NCBI RefSeq assembly: GCF_024628805.1
Contig: NZ_CP102382.1
Span: 930,001 to 994,000 of the forward strand
Direction: 5' to 3'
Length of the DNA: 64,000 nt
From: Paenimyroides aestuarii
GTDB lineage: Bacteria; Bacteroidota; Bacteroidia; Flavobacteriales; Flavobacteriaceae
The notes beneath the pieces are model-generated. The model saw nothing but the letters and a program-made list of their open reading frames with translations. It was not told where the DNA came from and ran no database searches. The position numbers and the translations under genes were made by a program. How positions within the stretch are numbered: the stretch's first letter is position 1; every line of letters starts with the position of its first letter. Shown piece after piece: positions 41,654-51,242 of the stretch.

Positions 41654-42991
41654 ATGAAATTAAAACACCGCCTTGCCTTGTATTCTATTGTGATCTTTAG
41701 TGTCATTATCCTTATTGTTTCTGCAGTGGTCTATTTTTCTTTTTATACCCAAATGGAAAAAAAGGAAATACAATCGCTTGAAAACAAAACCCTTCTATCT
41801 GCTTTATACTATTTAGAACAAGATGAACTGCCTACTTTTGAACACGAAAACGTGAAAAGCATGTTGCTGAAAAGCATCTCCCGGAAAAACATCATCATCT
41901 ATGATTCTATAAATAAAAAATTCAACGGTGAAATGCGGTTCGATAAAAACATCACCAATGATTTTATTGAAATGGTTCGAACAAACAACAACCATTCATT
42001 TACGGACGAACACTTTTTTTATAACGGTATTTTTTACCATGACAATCAAGGCGATTTTGTGGTGATTACCCGCGAACCAAAAGATGAATTTAACGAGCAA
42101 ATGCTTTCCTTGTTGCATATTTTGGCAATTGTATCGGTAATTGGGCTTGCTTTTATTTATTTCTTTTCTCTTTTTTTAGGACATATTGCTTATGAACCTA
42201 TTCTAAAAATTATTTCACAAATTAAAGAGCGCGACACCCGCAATTTTAATCAACCGCTTGAATTGAAGAAAACATACGCCGAAATTGATGATTTAATGGA
42301 AACTTATAATCATTTTATCCATAAAATTTCGCAAACATTCACGATTCAAAAAAACTTTATCGATTATGTTTCGCACGAACTTCGAACACCAATAACTGCC
42401 TTATTGGGAACTTTGGAAGTTGCTCACAACAAAAAACGCACCCTAGAAGAACACGAACAAATTATTAATCAATTAAAACAATATACCAACGATTTACAAG
42501 AAACATTAGACCAAATGATGCTGCTTTCGGGTGTGAAAACCAGTTTTGAGTTTAAATCGGTGCGTATTGATGAAATTGTTTGGCAAGTAATTGAAAACGC
42601 TGTTTTGTATCACAATGCACAAATTGATGTTGATTTACAAGTAACCAACGAAGCGTTGCTCACGCTGCAAGGAAACGAACAAATGCTTGAAGTTGCCCTA
42701 AACAACTTGGTGGGCAATGCTATAAAATATTCAGGCAACAAACTGGTTAACATTCGTTTTTACGAAAAAAACAACCGCTTAATTTTGGCAATTATTGATC
42801 AAGGAATCGGTATTCCTGCAAGCGATTTAAAACAAATTAAACAGAACTTTTACCGCGGCAACAATACCGGCGAATTTCAAGGCAAAGGTATTGGGCTTTC
42901 TATGGCAGATATTATTTTGCAAATGCACAATGCCACGCTTACTTTGAGCGCAAATCACCCAGTGGGAACTATTGTTGAATTAGCCTTTTAA
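41654..42991 (+). CDS. Two-helix sensor histidine kinase, 445 aa
   Basis: Membrane helices lie at about residues 9-31 and 153-176 and enclose a periplasmic sensor of about 120 residues. A HAMP-like linker follows (AYEPILKIISQIKERDTRNF). The HisKA box has His241 (FIDYVSHELRTPITALLGTL), and HATPase_c motifs are NNLVGNAIKYSG, IIDQGIGIP and GKGIGLSMADIIL. The periplasmic part (HENVKSMLLKSISRKNIIIY, NNNHSFTDEHFFYNGIFYHD) has several His, Asp and Glu residues that could bind metal, but no known metal-site signature. It is paired with the regulator at 40973 and precedes the efflux genes. Confidence 0.92.
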   Translation: MKLKHRLALYSIVIFSVIILIVSAVVYFSFYTQMEKKEIQSLENKTLLSALYYLEQDELPTFEHENVKSMLLKSISRKNIIIYDSINKKFNGEMRFDKNITNDFIEMVRTNNNHSFTDEHFFYNGIFYHDNQGDFVVITREPKDEFNEQMLSLLHILAIVSVIGLAFIYFFSLFLGHIAYEPILKIISQIKERDTRNFNQPLELKKTYAEIDDLMETYNHFIHKISQTFTIQKNFIDYVSHELRTPITALLGTLEVAHNKKRTLEEHEQIINQLKQYTNDLQETLDQMMLLSGVKTSFEFKSVRIDEIVWQVIENAVLYHNAQIDVDLQVTNEALLTLQGNEQMLEVALNNLVGNAIKYSGNKLVNIRFYEKNNRLILAIIDQGIGIPASDLKQIKQNFYRGNNTGEFQGKGIGLSMADIILQMHNATLTLSANHPVGTIVELAF

Positions 42992-43046
42992 AAACCAATT
43001 CTAATCTACTTTTAATTTTAACTAAAACCCTTTTTAATGTTCCAAC

Positions 43047-43071
43047 GATACTTTTGCTTTCTAAAAGTATC
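43047..43071. promoter_or_regulatory. Promoter -7 element inside an inverted repeat, before the efflux genes
   Basis: GATACTTTT (43047-43055) and AAAAGTATC (43063-43071) are perfect 9-bp arms with a 7-nt spacer. TACTTTTG (43049-43056) within the left arm matches TAnnTTTG. The GTG start follows at 43077. A bound regulator would cover the promoter. The -33 region is poor. Confidence 0.5.
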
Positions 43072-43076
43072 ATACA

Positions 43077-44327
43077 GTGAACAGAATTTATTTAACCATC
43101 CTTTTTATAGGGTTCACGTCTTTAGTTAAGGCGCAAACCTATCAATTAACTGATTTAGAAAGTCAGTTTTTACAGAAAAACTATGTATTAATAGCAAGCA
43201 AGTACAATATAGAACGCGCCGAAGCCGAAATTGTTCAAGAAAAACTATGGCCAAATCCCAACCTTACTGTTTCTGAAGTGAATCTTTGGAAAACCTATCA
43301 AATCGAAGAGCAACCGCCCATATTTGGAACATACGGTATCAACCAACAAGTTACAGTAGAATTGGAACAACTTATCGAAACGGCCGGAAAACGCAAAAAG
43401 CGTGTGGCTTTAAAACAGTTAGAAAAAAACAATGCCGTTTTTGAATTTGAAGAGTTAATGCGTTCTCTAAAGAAAGAATTGCGCCAAACTTATTATACGC
43501 TGCATAAAGTACAAACCGAAGAACTGCTTTTAAAAAATATGGTTGCGTTGTTTCAGCAAATGAGTGACCAATACGAACGCCAAACCGAACTAAAAAACGT
43601 TCCTAAAGCTGAATATTTCCGTATGCAAACCGAATTAATTGCTTTGCAAAAAGAACAAGTAGCATTAGAAAATGAAAAAACAGAAAATATTCATAAACTA
43701 AGAGTGCTTACACAGAATAGCACGCTTGAAATAAATCAAATAAGTTTTCCAAAACAGGCATTTTCACCTAAAAATCTGCCGATAGACTTGCAACAAGCTG
43801 CAATGCAGAACAATATAGAGCTGAAACAACAACAAAACGAAACCCAAATGGCACGCCAACAATTGCTTTTGGAACAAGCAAAACGCATACCCGACCTAAA
43901 TATTCAAATTGGATATGACCGCGGCGGGAACATTATGCGCGATTTTATGGGCGTAGGTGTAAGTGTTGATTTACCCATTTTTAACAAAAACAAAGGCGCT
44001 ATTAAAGCAGCCAAACACACGATAGATCAACAAGAAAAACAGCAACAAGCATTAGAAACAGCATTAGATCAATCTGTGCAACAACTGCAAAGCCAATTAA
44101 GCATTATCAATCAATCATTACAAAAATGGTCGGGTATGCAAACAAAAGAGCACGAACAAATGATTGAGAATTATAAAAAACACCTACAAACCAAACAAAT
44201 TACACTTTTAGAGTTTTTAGATTTTACGCAAGCATACCGCGAAGCACAACAAGCTTATAACGAATTAGTAGAAAATTACCAGCACACCCTAGAAGAACTA
44301 AATTATTTAACAGGAAAAGAATTATAA
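43077..44327 (+). CDS. TolC-family outer-membrane efflux protein, 416 aa
   Basis: The frame opens with GTG at 43077, followed by a signal peptide (NRIYLTILFIGFTSLVKAQ). The body has the long helical repeats of TolC/CusC/CzcC channels: IASKYNIERAEAEIVQEKLW, PNPNLTVSEVNLW, LEQLIETAGKRKKRVALKQL, RIPDLNIQIGYDRGG and GVGVSVDLPIFNKNKGAIKA. Length and motifs fit a CzcC-type channel. It should form the outer-membrane exit duct for the adaptor and RND pump encoded 4 bp and about 1.1 kb downstream. It has its own promoter candidate separate from the two-component genes. Confidence 0.9.
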   Translation: MNRIYLTILFIGFTSLVKAQTYQLTDLESQFLQKNYVLIASKYNIERAEAEIVQEKLWPNPNLTVSEVNLWKTYQIEEQPPIFGTYGINQQVTVELEQLIETAGKRKKRVALKQLEKNNAVFEFEELMRSLKKELRQTYYTLHKVQTEELLLKNMVALFQQMSDQYERQTELKNVPKAEYFRMQTELIALQKEQVALENEKTENIHKLRVLTQNSTLEINQISFPKQAFSPKNLPIDLQQAAMQNNIELKQQQNETQMARQQLLLEQAKRIPDLNIQIGYDRGGNIMRDFMGVGVSVDLPIFNKNKGAIKAAKHTIDQQEKQQQALETALDQSVQQLQSQLSIINQSLQKWSGMQTKEHEQMIENYKKHLQTKQITLLEFLDFTQAYREAQQAYNELVENYQHTLEELNYLTGKEL

Positions 44328-44331
44328 TATT

Positions 44332-45426
44332 ATGAAAAAATACAGCTTATTACTCCTTTTTTGGGGCGTTTTGTTTACGGCTTGTAAAAAAGAAAACGAT
44401 ACTCTAGAAACCACTACAGAGAAAAAAGCATTTTGTTTAAGCAACGAATTGCACGCCAACACCCAAACCACGGCAATTAGCAAACAACCCATTCAAGAAC
44501 AATTGACCTTATCGGGCAAAATAGAATACAACGAAAACGATTTGGTTGCCTTTAAAAGTTTGCTGCAAGGAATTGTTGAAAAAGTGCATTTTGAATTGGG
44601 CGACTATGTAAAACAAGGTCAAGTTTTAGGAGTAGTACGATCGAACGAAATCCAAGATTTAATGCAGGAAAAACGTGCACACGAGAACCAAATAGCCCTT
44701 TTACAAAAGCAATTGCAAAGCAAAAAAGAATTATTAAACGACGGTATGGCATCGCAACCCGAAGTTTCTGAAATTGAATACGCATTAAAAGCAGAGCAGA
44801 TCGAAGCTGAGAAAATCAATGCTTCTTTAAAAATGTTTCGCGGGACAGGCAATGGTTTTTTTCAAATTTTGGCGCCTAAAAACGGATACATCGTTCAAAA
44901 AAATATGAGTTCGGGTATGGCAATCACTGCAGATGACCAAGAGCCGCTTTTCTCTATATCAAACCTAAAAGAAGTGTGGGTAATGGTGAATATCTATGCC
45001 AACAATTTAAAATATATTCATAAAAACGACCCTGTAAAGGTTCGAACGGTTGCCTATCCTGATAAAATCTATTCGGGAAGAATTGATAAAATTTACAATG
45101 TATTCGATGCTAATGAGCATGTTTTAAAAGCACGGGTAATACTTGAAAACCAAGAATTGAACTTAATGCCTGGTTTGAGTGCCGATATTATTATCGATAA
45201 AAAAAACACCCAAGGCGAAGCTTTTGCCGTGCCAAATAAAGCAATTGTATTTAGCAATAACAAAGAGTATGTGGTGGTTTACAAAAACAAATGTTCGTTA
45301 GCTGCAAAGCAAATCAATAGAATCGCTAGCAATGAAGAATACACCTTCGTTCGTGAAACATTTGCTGCCGATGAAAAAATTGTAAACACCAACGCTTTAA
45401 TCATTTTTGAAGAATTAAACCAATAA
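44332..45426 (+). CDS. RND efflux periplasmic adaptor lipoprotein, 364 aa
   Basis: The signal LLLLFWGVLFTACKK has a lipobox Cys18, so the adaptor is lipid-anchored. A beta-barrel/lipoyl core is visible (LTLSGKIEYNENDLVAFKSL, GIVEKVHFELGDYVKQGQVL), then a helical hairpin (about 100-150) and the second lipoyl half (ILAPKNGYIVQKNMSSGMAI). The membrane-proximal part follows (VKVRTVAYPDKIYSGRIDKI, LMPGLSADIIID). This is a CusB/CzcB-like membrane fusion protein. It has no methionine-rich or His-rich N-terminal metal site, so the metal cannot be named. It lies 4 bp after the TolC gene and 3 bp before the pump. Confidence 0.9.
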   Translation: MKKYSLLLLFWGVLFTACKKENDTLETTTEKKAFCLSNELHANTQTTAISKQPIQEQLTLSGKIEYNENDLVAFKSLLQGIVEKVHFELGDYVKQGQVLGVVRSNEIQDLMQEKRAHENQIALLQKQLQSKKELLNDGMASQPEVSEIEYALKAEQIEAEKINASLKMFRGTGNGFFQILAPKNGYIVQKNMSSGMAITADDQEPLFSISNLKEVWVMVNIYANNLKYIHKNDPVKVRTVAYPDKIYSGRIDKIYNVFDANEHVLKARVILENQELNLMPGLSADIIIDKKNTQGEAFAVPNKAIVFSNNKEYVVVYKNKCSLAAKQINRIASNEEYTFVRETFAADEKIVNTNALIIFEELNQ

Positions 45427-45429
45427 GTT

Positions 45430-48400
45430 ATGCAGAAATTTGTACAGAACATCGTAACCTTTTCCTTGAAAAACACCACTTTTGTGCTTTTTGGGGTACT
45501 GGCTTTGCTTTTTGGAGGAATCTTCGCACTGAAACAAACGCCCATTGAGGCGTTTCCTGATGTAACCAACACCAGAGCCCGAATCATCACCCAATGGCCA
45601 GGCCGCAGTGCCGAGGAAATGGAAAAACTTGTTACGCTTCCCGTTTCAAAGGTAATGAACAGTATTCCGCATAAATCAAACATTCGCTCTATTTCGCTTT
45701 TTGGACTTTCGGTGGTTACCGTGCAGTTTGAAGACGGTGTAGATGACTTTTATGCACAGCAATATGTATCAAACAAACTGGCAGGCGTGGATTTGCCCGA
45801 TGGTGCCGATGCTGAAATTGAACCACCTTCAGGAGCCACAGGTGAAATATTTCGCTATATCATAAAAAGCAACCTTCCGCTGAAAGAAGTAACTGCTATT
45901 CAAGATTGGGTTATTGAACGCGAACTGCTTTCTGTTCCCGGCGTTGCAGACGTGGTGAGTTTTGGTGGGGAAAAAAAATCGTTTGAAGTAAAAATAAATC
46001 CTACGGAGTTGAAGAATTTCGATTTGTCGCCGTTAGATGTTTACGAAGCCGTTTCCAAATCAAACATAAATGTAGGTGGAGATGTGATTGAACAAGGAAA
46101 TCAAGCGTATGTGGTTCGTGGTGTGGGTTTGTTGGATAAAATTGAGGATATAGAAAATATCACCATAAAACTCAATGGATCTACCCCCATTCTTATAAAA
46201 AATGTGGCAGATGTGTTGGTATCACACAAACCACGCTTAGGACAAGTAGGATACAATGAGCAAGATGATGTGGTGCAAGGTATTGTGATTATGCTTCGTG
46301 GCGAAAATCCATCAAAAGTGATAGAAGATCTTAGAGCCAAAATTACTGAATTAAACGAACGCACCTTACCAGACGATGTAACAATCGAAACCGTGGTAGA
46401 TCGTACCAAATTGGTTGATAATACCGTGAAAACCGTATCAAAAAACTTGGTTGAAGGTGTGCTTTTGGTATCGTTAATCGTTTTTGTGTTTCTTTACAAC
46501 TGGAAATCTACTGTAATTGTAGCATCGGTTATTCCGCTTTCGTTTTTGTTTGCTATCATTATGCTCAAGATACAAGGCTTGCCCGCCAACTTGATCTCTA
46601 TGGGTTCGCTCGATTTTGGTTTGTTGCTCGAAGGAACGCTCGTAATTGTTGAAACCGTATTCGTTGCCCTCGCCACGCTGTCGCACAAAGTGGGCCCTGA
46701 ACGTTTCGCAAAAATGAGCAAAATGGGCGTTATTAAGAAAAGTGCTGGTAGTGTAGCATCTTATATCTTTTTTGCATTAATCATTTTAATTGTGGCATTG
46801 TTACCTATCTTTTCATTCCAAAAGGTAGAGGGAAAAATGTTCTCTCCGTTGGCGTTTACATTGGGTTATGCTTTGTTGGGTTCATTAATTTTGAGTTTAA
46901 CCTACGTGCCGGCAATGTGCAAACTATTATTCACTAAAAACATAGAAGAAAAAGAGAATTTCATTACCCGTTTTTTTCAAAAAACAGTTTTTGGTTTATA
47001 CAGTACCGCTTTTAAATATAAAAAAGCCACTTTAGGAATTTTCTTGGCAATTTTAGGCGTTTGTGTGTTCAAATTCATGAACTATGGTTCTGAATTTTTA
47101 CCGAAATTAAACGAAGGTGCAATCTATATTCGTGCAACCCTTCCGAATAGTGTGAATTTGAAAGAATCGACCCGCATCACCAAAGAAATGAAACAATTGA
47201 TGCAGAAAGATTGTGAGGAAATTGATTTTATTCTAACACAAACCGGGCGACCGAACGATGGTACCGATCCCACCGGATTTTTCAACATTGAATTTAATAT
47301 TCAGCTAAAAGACGCAGCCGATTGGACCCGAAAGGTTTCCAAAGAAGACATTATTCAGGAGCTTCGAACCAAATTAAACCGATATCCAGGGATTACCTTT
47401 GGATTTAGTCAACCCATTCAAGACAATGTGGAAGAATATGTTGCCGGCGTGAAAAGTGCGCTAGTCATAAAGATTTTTGGGGATGATTTATACGATCTGG
47501 AAAAATATGCTAATAAAGTGGCAGCGTCTATTGCAAAAGTGCGCGGTATCACTGACATCAACGTTTATAAAAACATTGGTTTACCGGAATTGCGCATTCA
47601 ACTGCACGATTCCAAAATGGCTCGATACGGCATTCAAACCGCCGATGTTCAGGCTGTAGTTGAAATGACCATTGGCGGACAAGCTGCTACCCAGTTTTAC
47701 GAAGGCGACCGCAAGTTTGATGTAATTTTACGTTTTCAGGAAGCTTATAGAGATTCTCCTGAAAAAATTGCAAACATTTTAATACCAACAAGCAACGGAC
47801 ACAACGTTCCTTTACAAGAAATTGCTACGATTGGTTACAAGACTGGCCCAGCATTTATTTATCGCGAAGGAAACAGCCGCTATATTGGTGTAGGATTTAG
47901 CATTGAAGGACGAGATTTAGGCAGCACTATTGCCGAAGCCAAAAAAGTAGTTGCGAAAGAAGTGAAACTTCCGAAAGAAAATTATACCGAATGGGCGGGT
48001 GAATTTGAAAGTAAAGAACGTGCAACAAAGCAGTTAGCATTGGTTGTTCCGGTTTCGCTGGTGTTGATTTTATTATTGCTGTACACCAATTTTGGCAACA
48101 TTAAAGACACCGCAATAGCATCGTTAACATTACCTTTTGCTTTTATTGGTGGATTTATCTCACTTTGGTTTACAGGAACAGTTTTTGGTATTTCGGCAGG
48201 TATTGGTTTTATTATTCTGTTTGGTGTTGCAACGATCGACGGTATTGTTTTGATAGGCGTTATAAGCGAAAATTTAAAACAGAGAATGAAACTAAAAGAA
48301 GCCATTGCAAGCGGAGTGAAAAGCAGAATACGCCCAGTAGTAATGATTGCTTTAATGGGATCGATGGGATTATTACCCGCAGCATTATCAACCGGAATGG

Positions 48401-48522
48401 GATCTGAAATACAAAAACCATTGGCAATTATGATTGTAGGCGGATTGATTGTGTGTTTAATTTTATCCTTTTCCATACTTCCAATAGTTTTTTATTACGC
48501 ATATAGAAAACAAAAAGAATAA
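45430..48522 (+). CDS. CzcA/CusA-like heavy-metal RND efflux pump, 1,030 aa
   Basis: This is a twelve-helix RND permease with two large periplasmic loops. Family marks include IEAFPDVTNTRARIITQWPG, SAEEMEKLVTLPVSKVMNSI, GEIFRYII, and a C-terminal RMKLKEAIASGVKSRIRPVV with MIALMGSMGLLPAA. The proton-relay helix reads MGSLDFGLLLEGTLVIVE. Asp395 and Glu408 are kept, but position 401 is Glu where CzcA has Asp (DFGxxxDG). The metal substrate cannot be read from the sequence. The pump is likely to be powered by the proton gradient and to work with the adaptor and channel just upstream; a structured intergenic region with a terminator follows it. Confidence 0.93.
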   Translation: MQKFVQNIVTFSLKNTTFVLFGVLALLFGGIFALKQTPIEAFPDVTNTRARIITQWPGRSAEEMEKLVTLPVSKVMNSIPHKSNIRSISLFGLSVVTVQFEDGVDDFYAQQYVSNKLAGVDLPDGADAEIEPPSGATGEIFRYIIKSNLPLKEVTAIQDWVIERELLSVPGVADVVSFGGEKKSFEVKINPTELKNFDLSPLDVYEAVSKSNINVGGDVIEQGNQAYVVRGVGLLDKIEDIENITIKLNGSTPILIKNVADVLVSHKPRLGQVGYNEQDDVVQGIVIMLRGENPSKVIEDLRAKITELNERTLPDDVTIETVVDRTKLVDNTVKTVSKNLVEGVLLVSLIVFVFLYNWKSTVIVASVIPLSFLFAIIMLKIQGLPANLISMGSLDFGLLLEGTLVIVETVFVALATLSHKVGPERFAKMSKMGVIKKSAGSVASYIFFALIILIVALLPIFSFQKVEGKMFSPLAFTLGYALLGSLILSLTYVPAMCKLLFTKNIEEKENFITRFFQKTVFGLYSTAFKYKKATLGIFLAILGVCVFKFMNYGSEFLPKLNEGAIYIRATLPNSVNLKESTRITKEMKQLMQKDCEEIDFILTQTGRPNDGTDPTGFFNIEFNIQLKDAADWTRKVSKEDIIQELRTKLNRYPGITFGFSQPIQDNVEEYVAGVKSALVIKIFGDDLYDLEKYANKVAASIAKVRGITDINVYKNIGLPELRIQLHDSKMARYGIQTADVQAVVEMTIGGQAATQFYEGDRKFDVILRFQEAYRDSPEKIANILIPTSNGHNVPLQEIATIGYKTGPAFIYREGNSRYIGVGFSIEGRDLGSTIAEAKKVVAKEVKLPKENYTEWAGEFESKERATKQLALVVPVSLVLILLLLYTNFGNIKDTAIASLTLPFAFIGGFISLWFTGTVFGISAGIGFIILFGVATIDGIVLIGVISENLKQRMKLKEAIASGVKSRIRPVVMIALMGSMGLLPAALSTGMGSEIQKPLAIMIVGGLIVCLILSFSILPIVFYYAYRKQKE

Positions 48523-48560
48523 AAAACTTTAAAATAATATACAGATAACTTACACATAAC

Positions 48561-48679
48561 CGTTCGTTTACCCTACTGCAGTAATTTAGCAGCATCATTC
48601 AAAATAGTTAATTATTCATTAACGAACGAGTGTTTTTTATCTATTAAAGCAAGTTGCAACATGGCAACTTGCTTTTTTT
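48561..48679 (+). terminator. Structured intergenic RNA ending in a terminator
   Basis: CGTTCGTT (48561-48568) can pair with AACGAACG (48621-48628). GCAAGTTGC (48649-48657) then pairs with GCAACTTGC (48664-48672), followed by seven T. The second hairpin is a good terminator for the efflux operon. The first arm pair could belong to a longer 3' structure or small RNA; no promoter is clear. Confidence 0.7.
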
Positions 48680-48742
48680 GTTTCACATAATATTTTATTG
48701 ACAGATAAATAGTGTTATTTTTACTTTTTAAATAGCGATCTA

Positions 48743-50227
48743 ATGAAAAAAGCAATTCTATTATTTCTCTTAATTAACTTTACATACGGCTATGGTCAAT
48801 TATCCTACAAAAGAACATGGGGAAGCATGATACCGCTCTTTGATAAGCCTGAAAGACCTTTCTCTGCAGTTAGAAAAATTTTAAGCATCCCTTTTGTATC
48901 AGAAGTAAATCCAAACAATGGAAACTTATACGTTGTAAGTGAAAATTTTGATGAAGTAATAGCATACGATCGCGAAAGTTCAAAATCAAAGTTAATATAT
49001 AAAATCCCAGGCTCGGAAAAAGGAACAGTTATCACACAAATAAAGTTTGATTCTAAAAACAACTTAATAATTACGGGTAGAACTTTGGCTAAAGATTTAG
49101 CTTCTGAAAACGCATTTAATTCAGAAGTAAAAGCAACTGTTTATAGTGGCTATTCTTTTATCACTAAGGTTCATCCTGATGGTTCGCAAGCGTGGTTTAC
49201 CTATTTTTATGATATTCCGCAAAATGCAAGGCCTTTAGCTATTGATAAGAATGATGATATTTATATCGTAAATAAGCGATCTAAAAAAGACACTTTATCT
49301 CTTTCATTTTTTCAAGATACTGCTGACGTTAAATCTTCTATGCAATATCAAGATGTTATTACCAAGCTTAATACTAATGGAGAACATGTATGGAGTACCT
49401 TTTATGCAAAAGATGATTCAAGAATAAATGCAATAATCCCATCAGAAAAAGGATTATATATTTATGGAATGCATTTAGCACAAACATCAGGGAGTACCTA
49501 TTTTGGAACAGCAGGAAGTTATCAACCTGTTACCAATAGTGAGATATATACGACTGCAAGTGTGTTTTTATCGAAATTTAGCTTTGATGGAAAACGCTTA
49601 TGGAGCACCTATTTTGGAAATGAAAAATCATTTGTACCCTATCCACTAACAAACATAAACAAAAACCCAAGCAATATAACAGTTATTAATGATGAGGTGT
49701 ATTTTATGACTTTACATTACACAGACAAGATTTCTGTTACTAAAAATTTAATAACAGCTAACACGTTGTTTAATAAGCCCATATCCAATAACGAAAATCA
49801 TACGCTCTCAAAATTCAATGGTAATGGCGAACAAGTATGGTCTACTTTTATTCCTGCATCTGGCGATTTGTACAAAACATTCGATAATGATGCATTAGTA
49901 ATAAGCTCTGTTTTAGACCAAAAAAGTCAAATTTTTGAAACCACCAAAAAAGCATATCAACCTAAAAATGCTGGAATGCGCGACGTTTATACTTATATGC
50001 TTTCGCTTGATGGTAAAAAACTATTATACGGCTCTTACTATGGATATGAAGCAGATGACAGCGGTTTCAGTATTCCTACAATAAACGGATTTTTCACAAT
50101 TGGTCATTCTAGCATGAACACAAGAGAAAAATCTTTATTTGCAGACATAAATGCGGAATTAGATAAATTTACATTAAACAACCAAGGTGTTTATATAGGA
50201 AACTTTTTAGCCTATTTCTCGCTATAA
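48743..50227 (+). CDS. Secreted SBBP/beta-propeller-like protein, 494 aa
   Basis: A signal peptide (MKKAILLFLLINFTYGYG) is followed by about six propeller-like repeats of the SBBP type. Each combines FlxKx-xxDGxxxWxTYF with a surface loop: YSFITKVHPDGSQAWFTYFY, DVITKLNTNGEHVWSTFYAK, VFLSKFSFDGKRLWSTYFGN, HTLSKFNGNGEQVWSTFIPA and YTYMLSLDGKKLLYGSYYGY. An ordinary type A or B sorting domain is absent; the protein ends NNQGVYIGNFLAYFSL. It is probably periplasmic or surface-exposed. No enzymatic motif is visible. It stands alone, between the efflux terminator and a small membrane protein gene. Confidence 0.78.
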   Translation: MKKAILLFLLINFTYGYGQLSYKRTWGSMIPLFDKPERPFSAVRKILSIPFVSEVNPNNGNLYVVSENFDEVIAYDRESSKSKLIYKIPGSEKGTVITQIKFDSKNNLIITGRTLAKDLASENAFNSEVKATVYSGYSFITKVHPDGSQAWFTYFYDIPQNARPLAIDKNDDIYIVNKRSKKDTLSLSFFQDTADVKSSMQYQDVITKLNTNGEHVWSTFYAKDDSRINAIIPSEKGLYIYGMHLAQTSGSTYFGTAGSYQPVTNSEIYTTASVFLSKFSFDGKRLWSTYFGNEKSFVPYPLTNINKNPSNITVINDEVYFMTLHYTDKISVTKNLITANTLFNKPISNNENHTLSKFNGNGEQVWSTFIPASGDLYKTFDNDALVISSVLDQKSQIFETTKKAYQPKNAGMRDVYTYMLSLDGKKLLYGSYYGYEADDSGFSIPTINGFFTIGHSSMNTREKSLFADINAELDKFTLNNQGVYIGNFLAYFSL

Positions 50228-50283
50228 ATTAATAAGCCTTTTCTTTTTGCGAGAAATCCATACTTTTGCGAAAATTTTTTAAA

Positions 50284-50631
50284 ATGATAGGCTTCTTAAT
50301 ATTATTAATTTTTGCTTTTATACTTGATTACTTTATGTATACAAGATTAAAGCCGTTAACAGTTTTTTCTAAAAAGAATGAAATTTTGCTATCTATACTC
50401 GGAGTGAGTTTATTAGTTTTAGGTTTAATGCTTGAAACATTTGAATTAAATGATATTTTTATGATATTATTTTTGTGTATAGGTATGGTAATTACTAGAT
50501 TTTTTGATGCAATGAATTTAAGTAAAGAACGTAATCAACTAATTCTTTTTAAGTATTTATTAGAGGTAATGCTTGTATTCTGTATTATTACTCAGTTCGC
50601 TTATATATGGAATAAAATGTTTAACATATAA
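50284..50631 (+). CDS. Small four-helix membrane protein, 115 aa
   Basis: I start at the ATG at 50284; an upstream in-frame TTG at 50266 is less likely. Four hydrophobic segments are visible (about residues 1-18, 30-48, 53-70 and 87-107), with short charged loops (TRLKPLTVFSKKNEI, NLSKERNQLIL). I recognise no family. It follows the propeller-like gene by 56 bp and could be co-transcribed with it. No terminator is clear after it; the next gene is convergent. Confidence 0.6.
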   Translation: MIGFLILLIFAFILDYFMYTRLKPLTVFSKKNEILLSILGVSLLVLGLMLETFELNDIFMILFLCIGMVITRFFDAMNLSKERNQLILFKYLLEVMLVFCIITQFAYIWNKMFNI

Positions 50632-50699
50632 TAAAAAAACTTTTGTCTTAATTGATAAAGGTTTTTTAAAATAAACAATATATTAACTCTAGTCCTAGT

Positions 50700-51185
50700 C
50701 TACATCTGAAAAGCATCTCTTGGAGAACCATCTGCCACATAAATAACGCCGCAATACACAAAACCATATTTTTTTAAGAAATTTTGCATCGGTAGGTTAT
50801 TGTTGTTGGTGTCAACTCGAATGTTGTTAATCTGCGCAAAGCAATAATCAAAACAAGCTTTGGCAACTCCTTTAGCCACTCCGTTTGGTGCCAATCTGTG
50901 AATCACCCCATAAGGTTCATTATTCAGCCATTTTCCGTTGTCGATAACGTTGTAAGTCGGCTCCGGATTATCGCCCTTTAAAAAAGAAAAATAACCCACC
51001 ATTTTGGTGTCGTTTACACAAATGTATCCTATATTTTGGTTGATATCATTCAGAATAACTGCCGCTGACGGATATCCATTGATCCATTGGGTATGGTTTC
51101 CGTTGGCGCGCATATTGTTTCGGGCATCATCAATCACTTGCATAATGCTGCTTAAATCTTTGGGTTGTGCAAGTTGTATGGTCAT
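50700..51185 (-). CDS. GNAT-family N-acetyltransferase, 161 aa
   Basis: The fold pattern is that of GNAT enzymes: IQLAQPKDLSSIMQVIDDAR at the N-terminus, INGYPSAAVILNDINQNIGY, VNDTKMVGYFSF (strand 4), VIHRLAPNGVAKGVAKACFD (acetyl-CoA-binding motif A) and NNLPMQNFLKKYGFVYCGVI near the end. It should acetylate a small molecule or protein amine. The substrate is unknown. It is monocistronic, with a bidirectional terminator on the other side of its start, and it is convergent with 50284-50631. Confidence 0.85.
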   Translation of the reverse strand: MTIQLAQPKDLSSIMQVIDDARNNMRANGNHTQWINGYPSAAVILNDINQNIGYICVNDTKMVGYFSFLKGDNPEPTYNVIDNGKWLNNEPYGVIHRLAPNGVAKGVAKACFDYCFAQINNIRVDTNNNNLPMQNFLKKYGFVYCGVIYVADGSPRDAFQM

Positions 51186-51242
51186 TTTCTATATGTATGT
51201 GTTGTGGTAAAGCTATGAAAAATTGTGAGTTGATGTTTAAAA

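Noticed and set aside
47982..48476. 164-codon open frame antisense to the RND pump gene
   Set aside because: It lies wholly inside the conserved C-terminal helices of the pump. The proline- and isoleucine-rich text is what reverse-complemented helix codons give.
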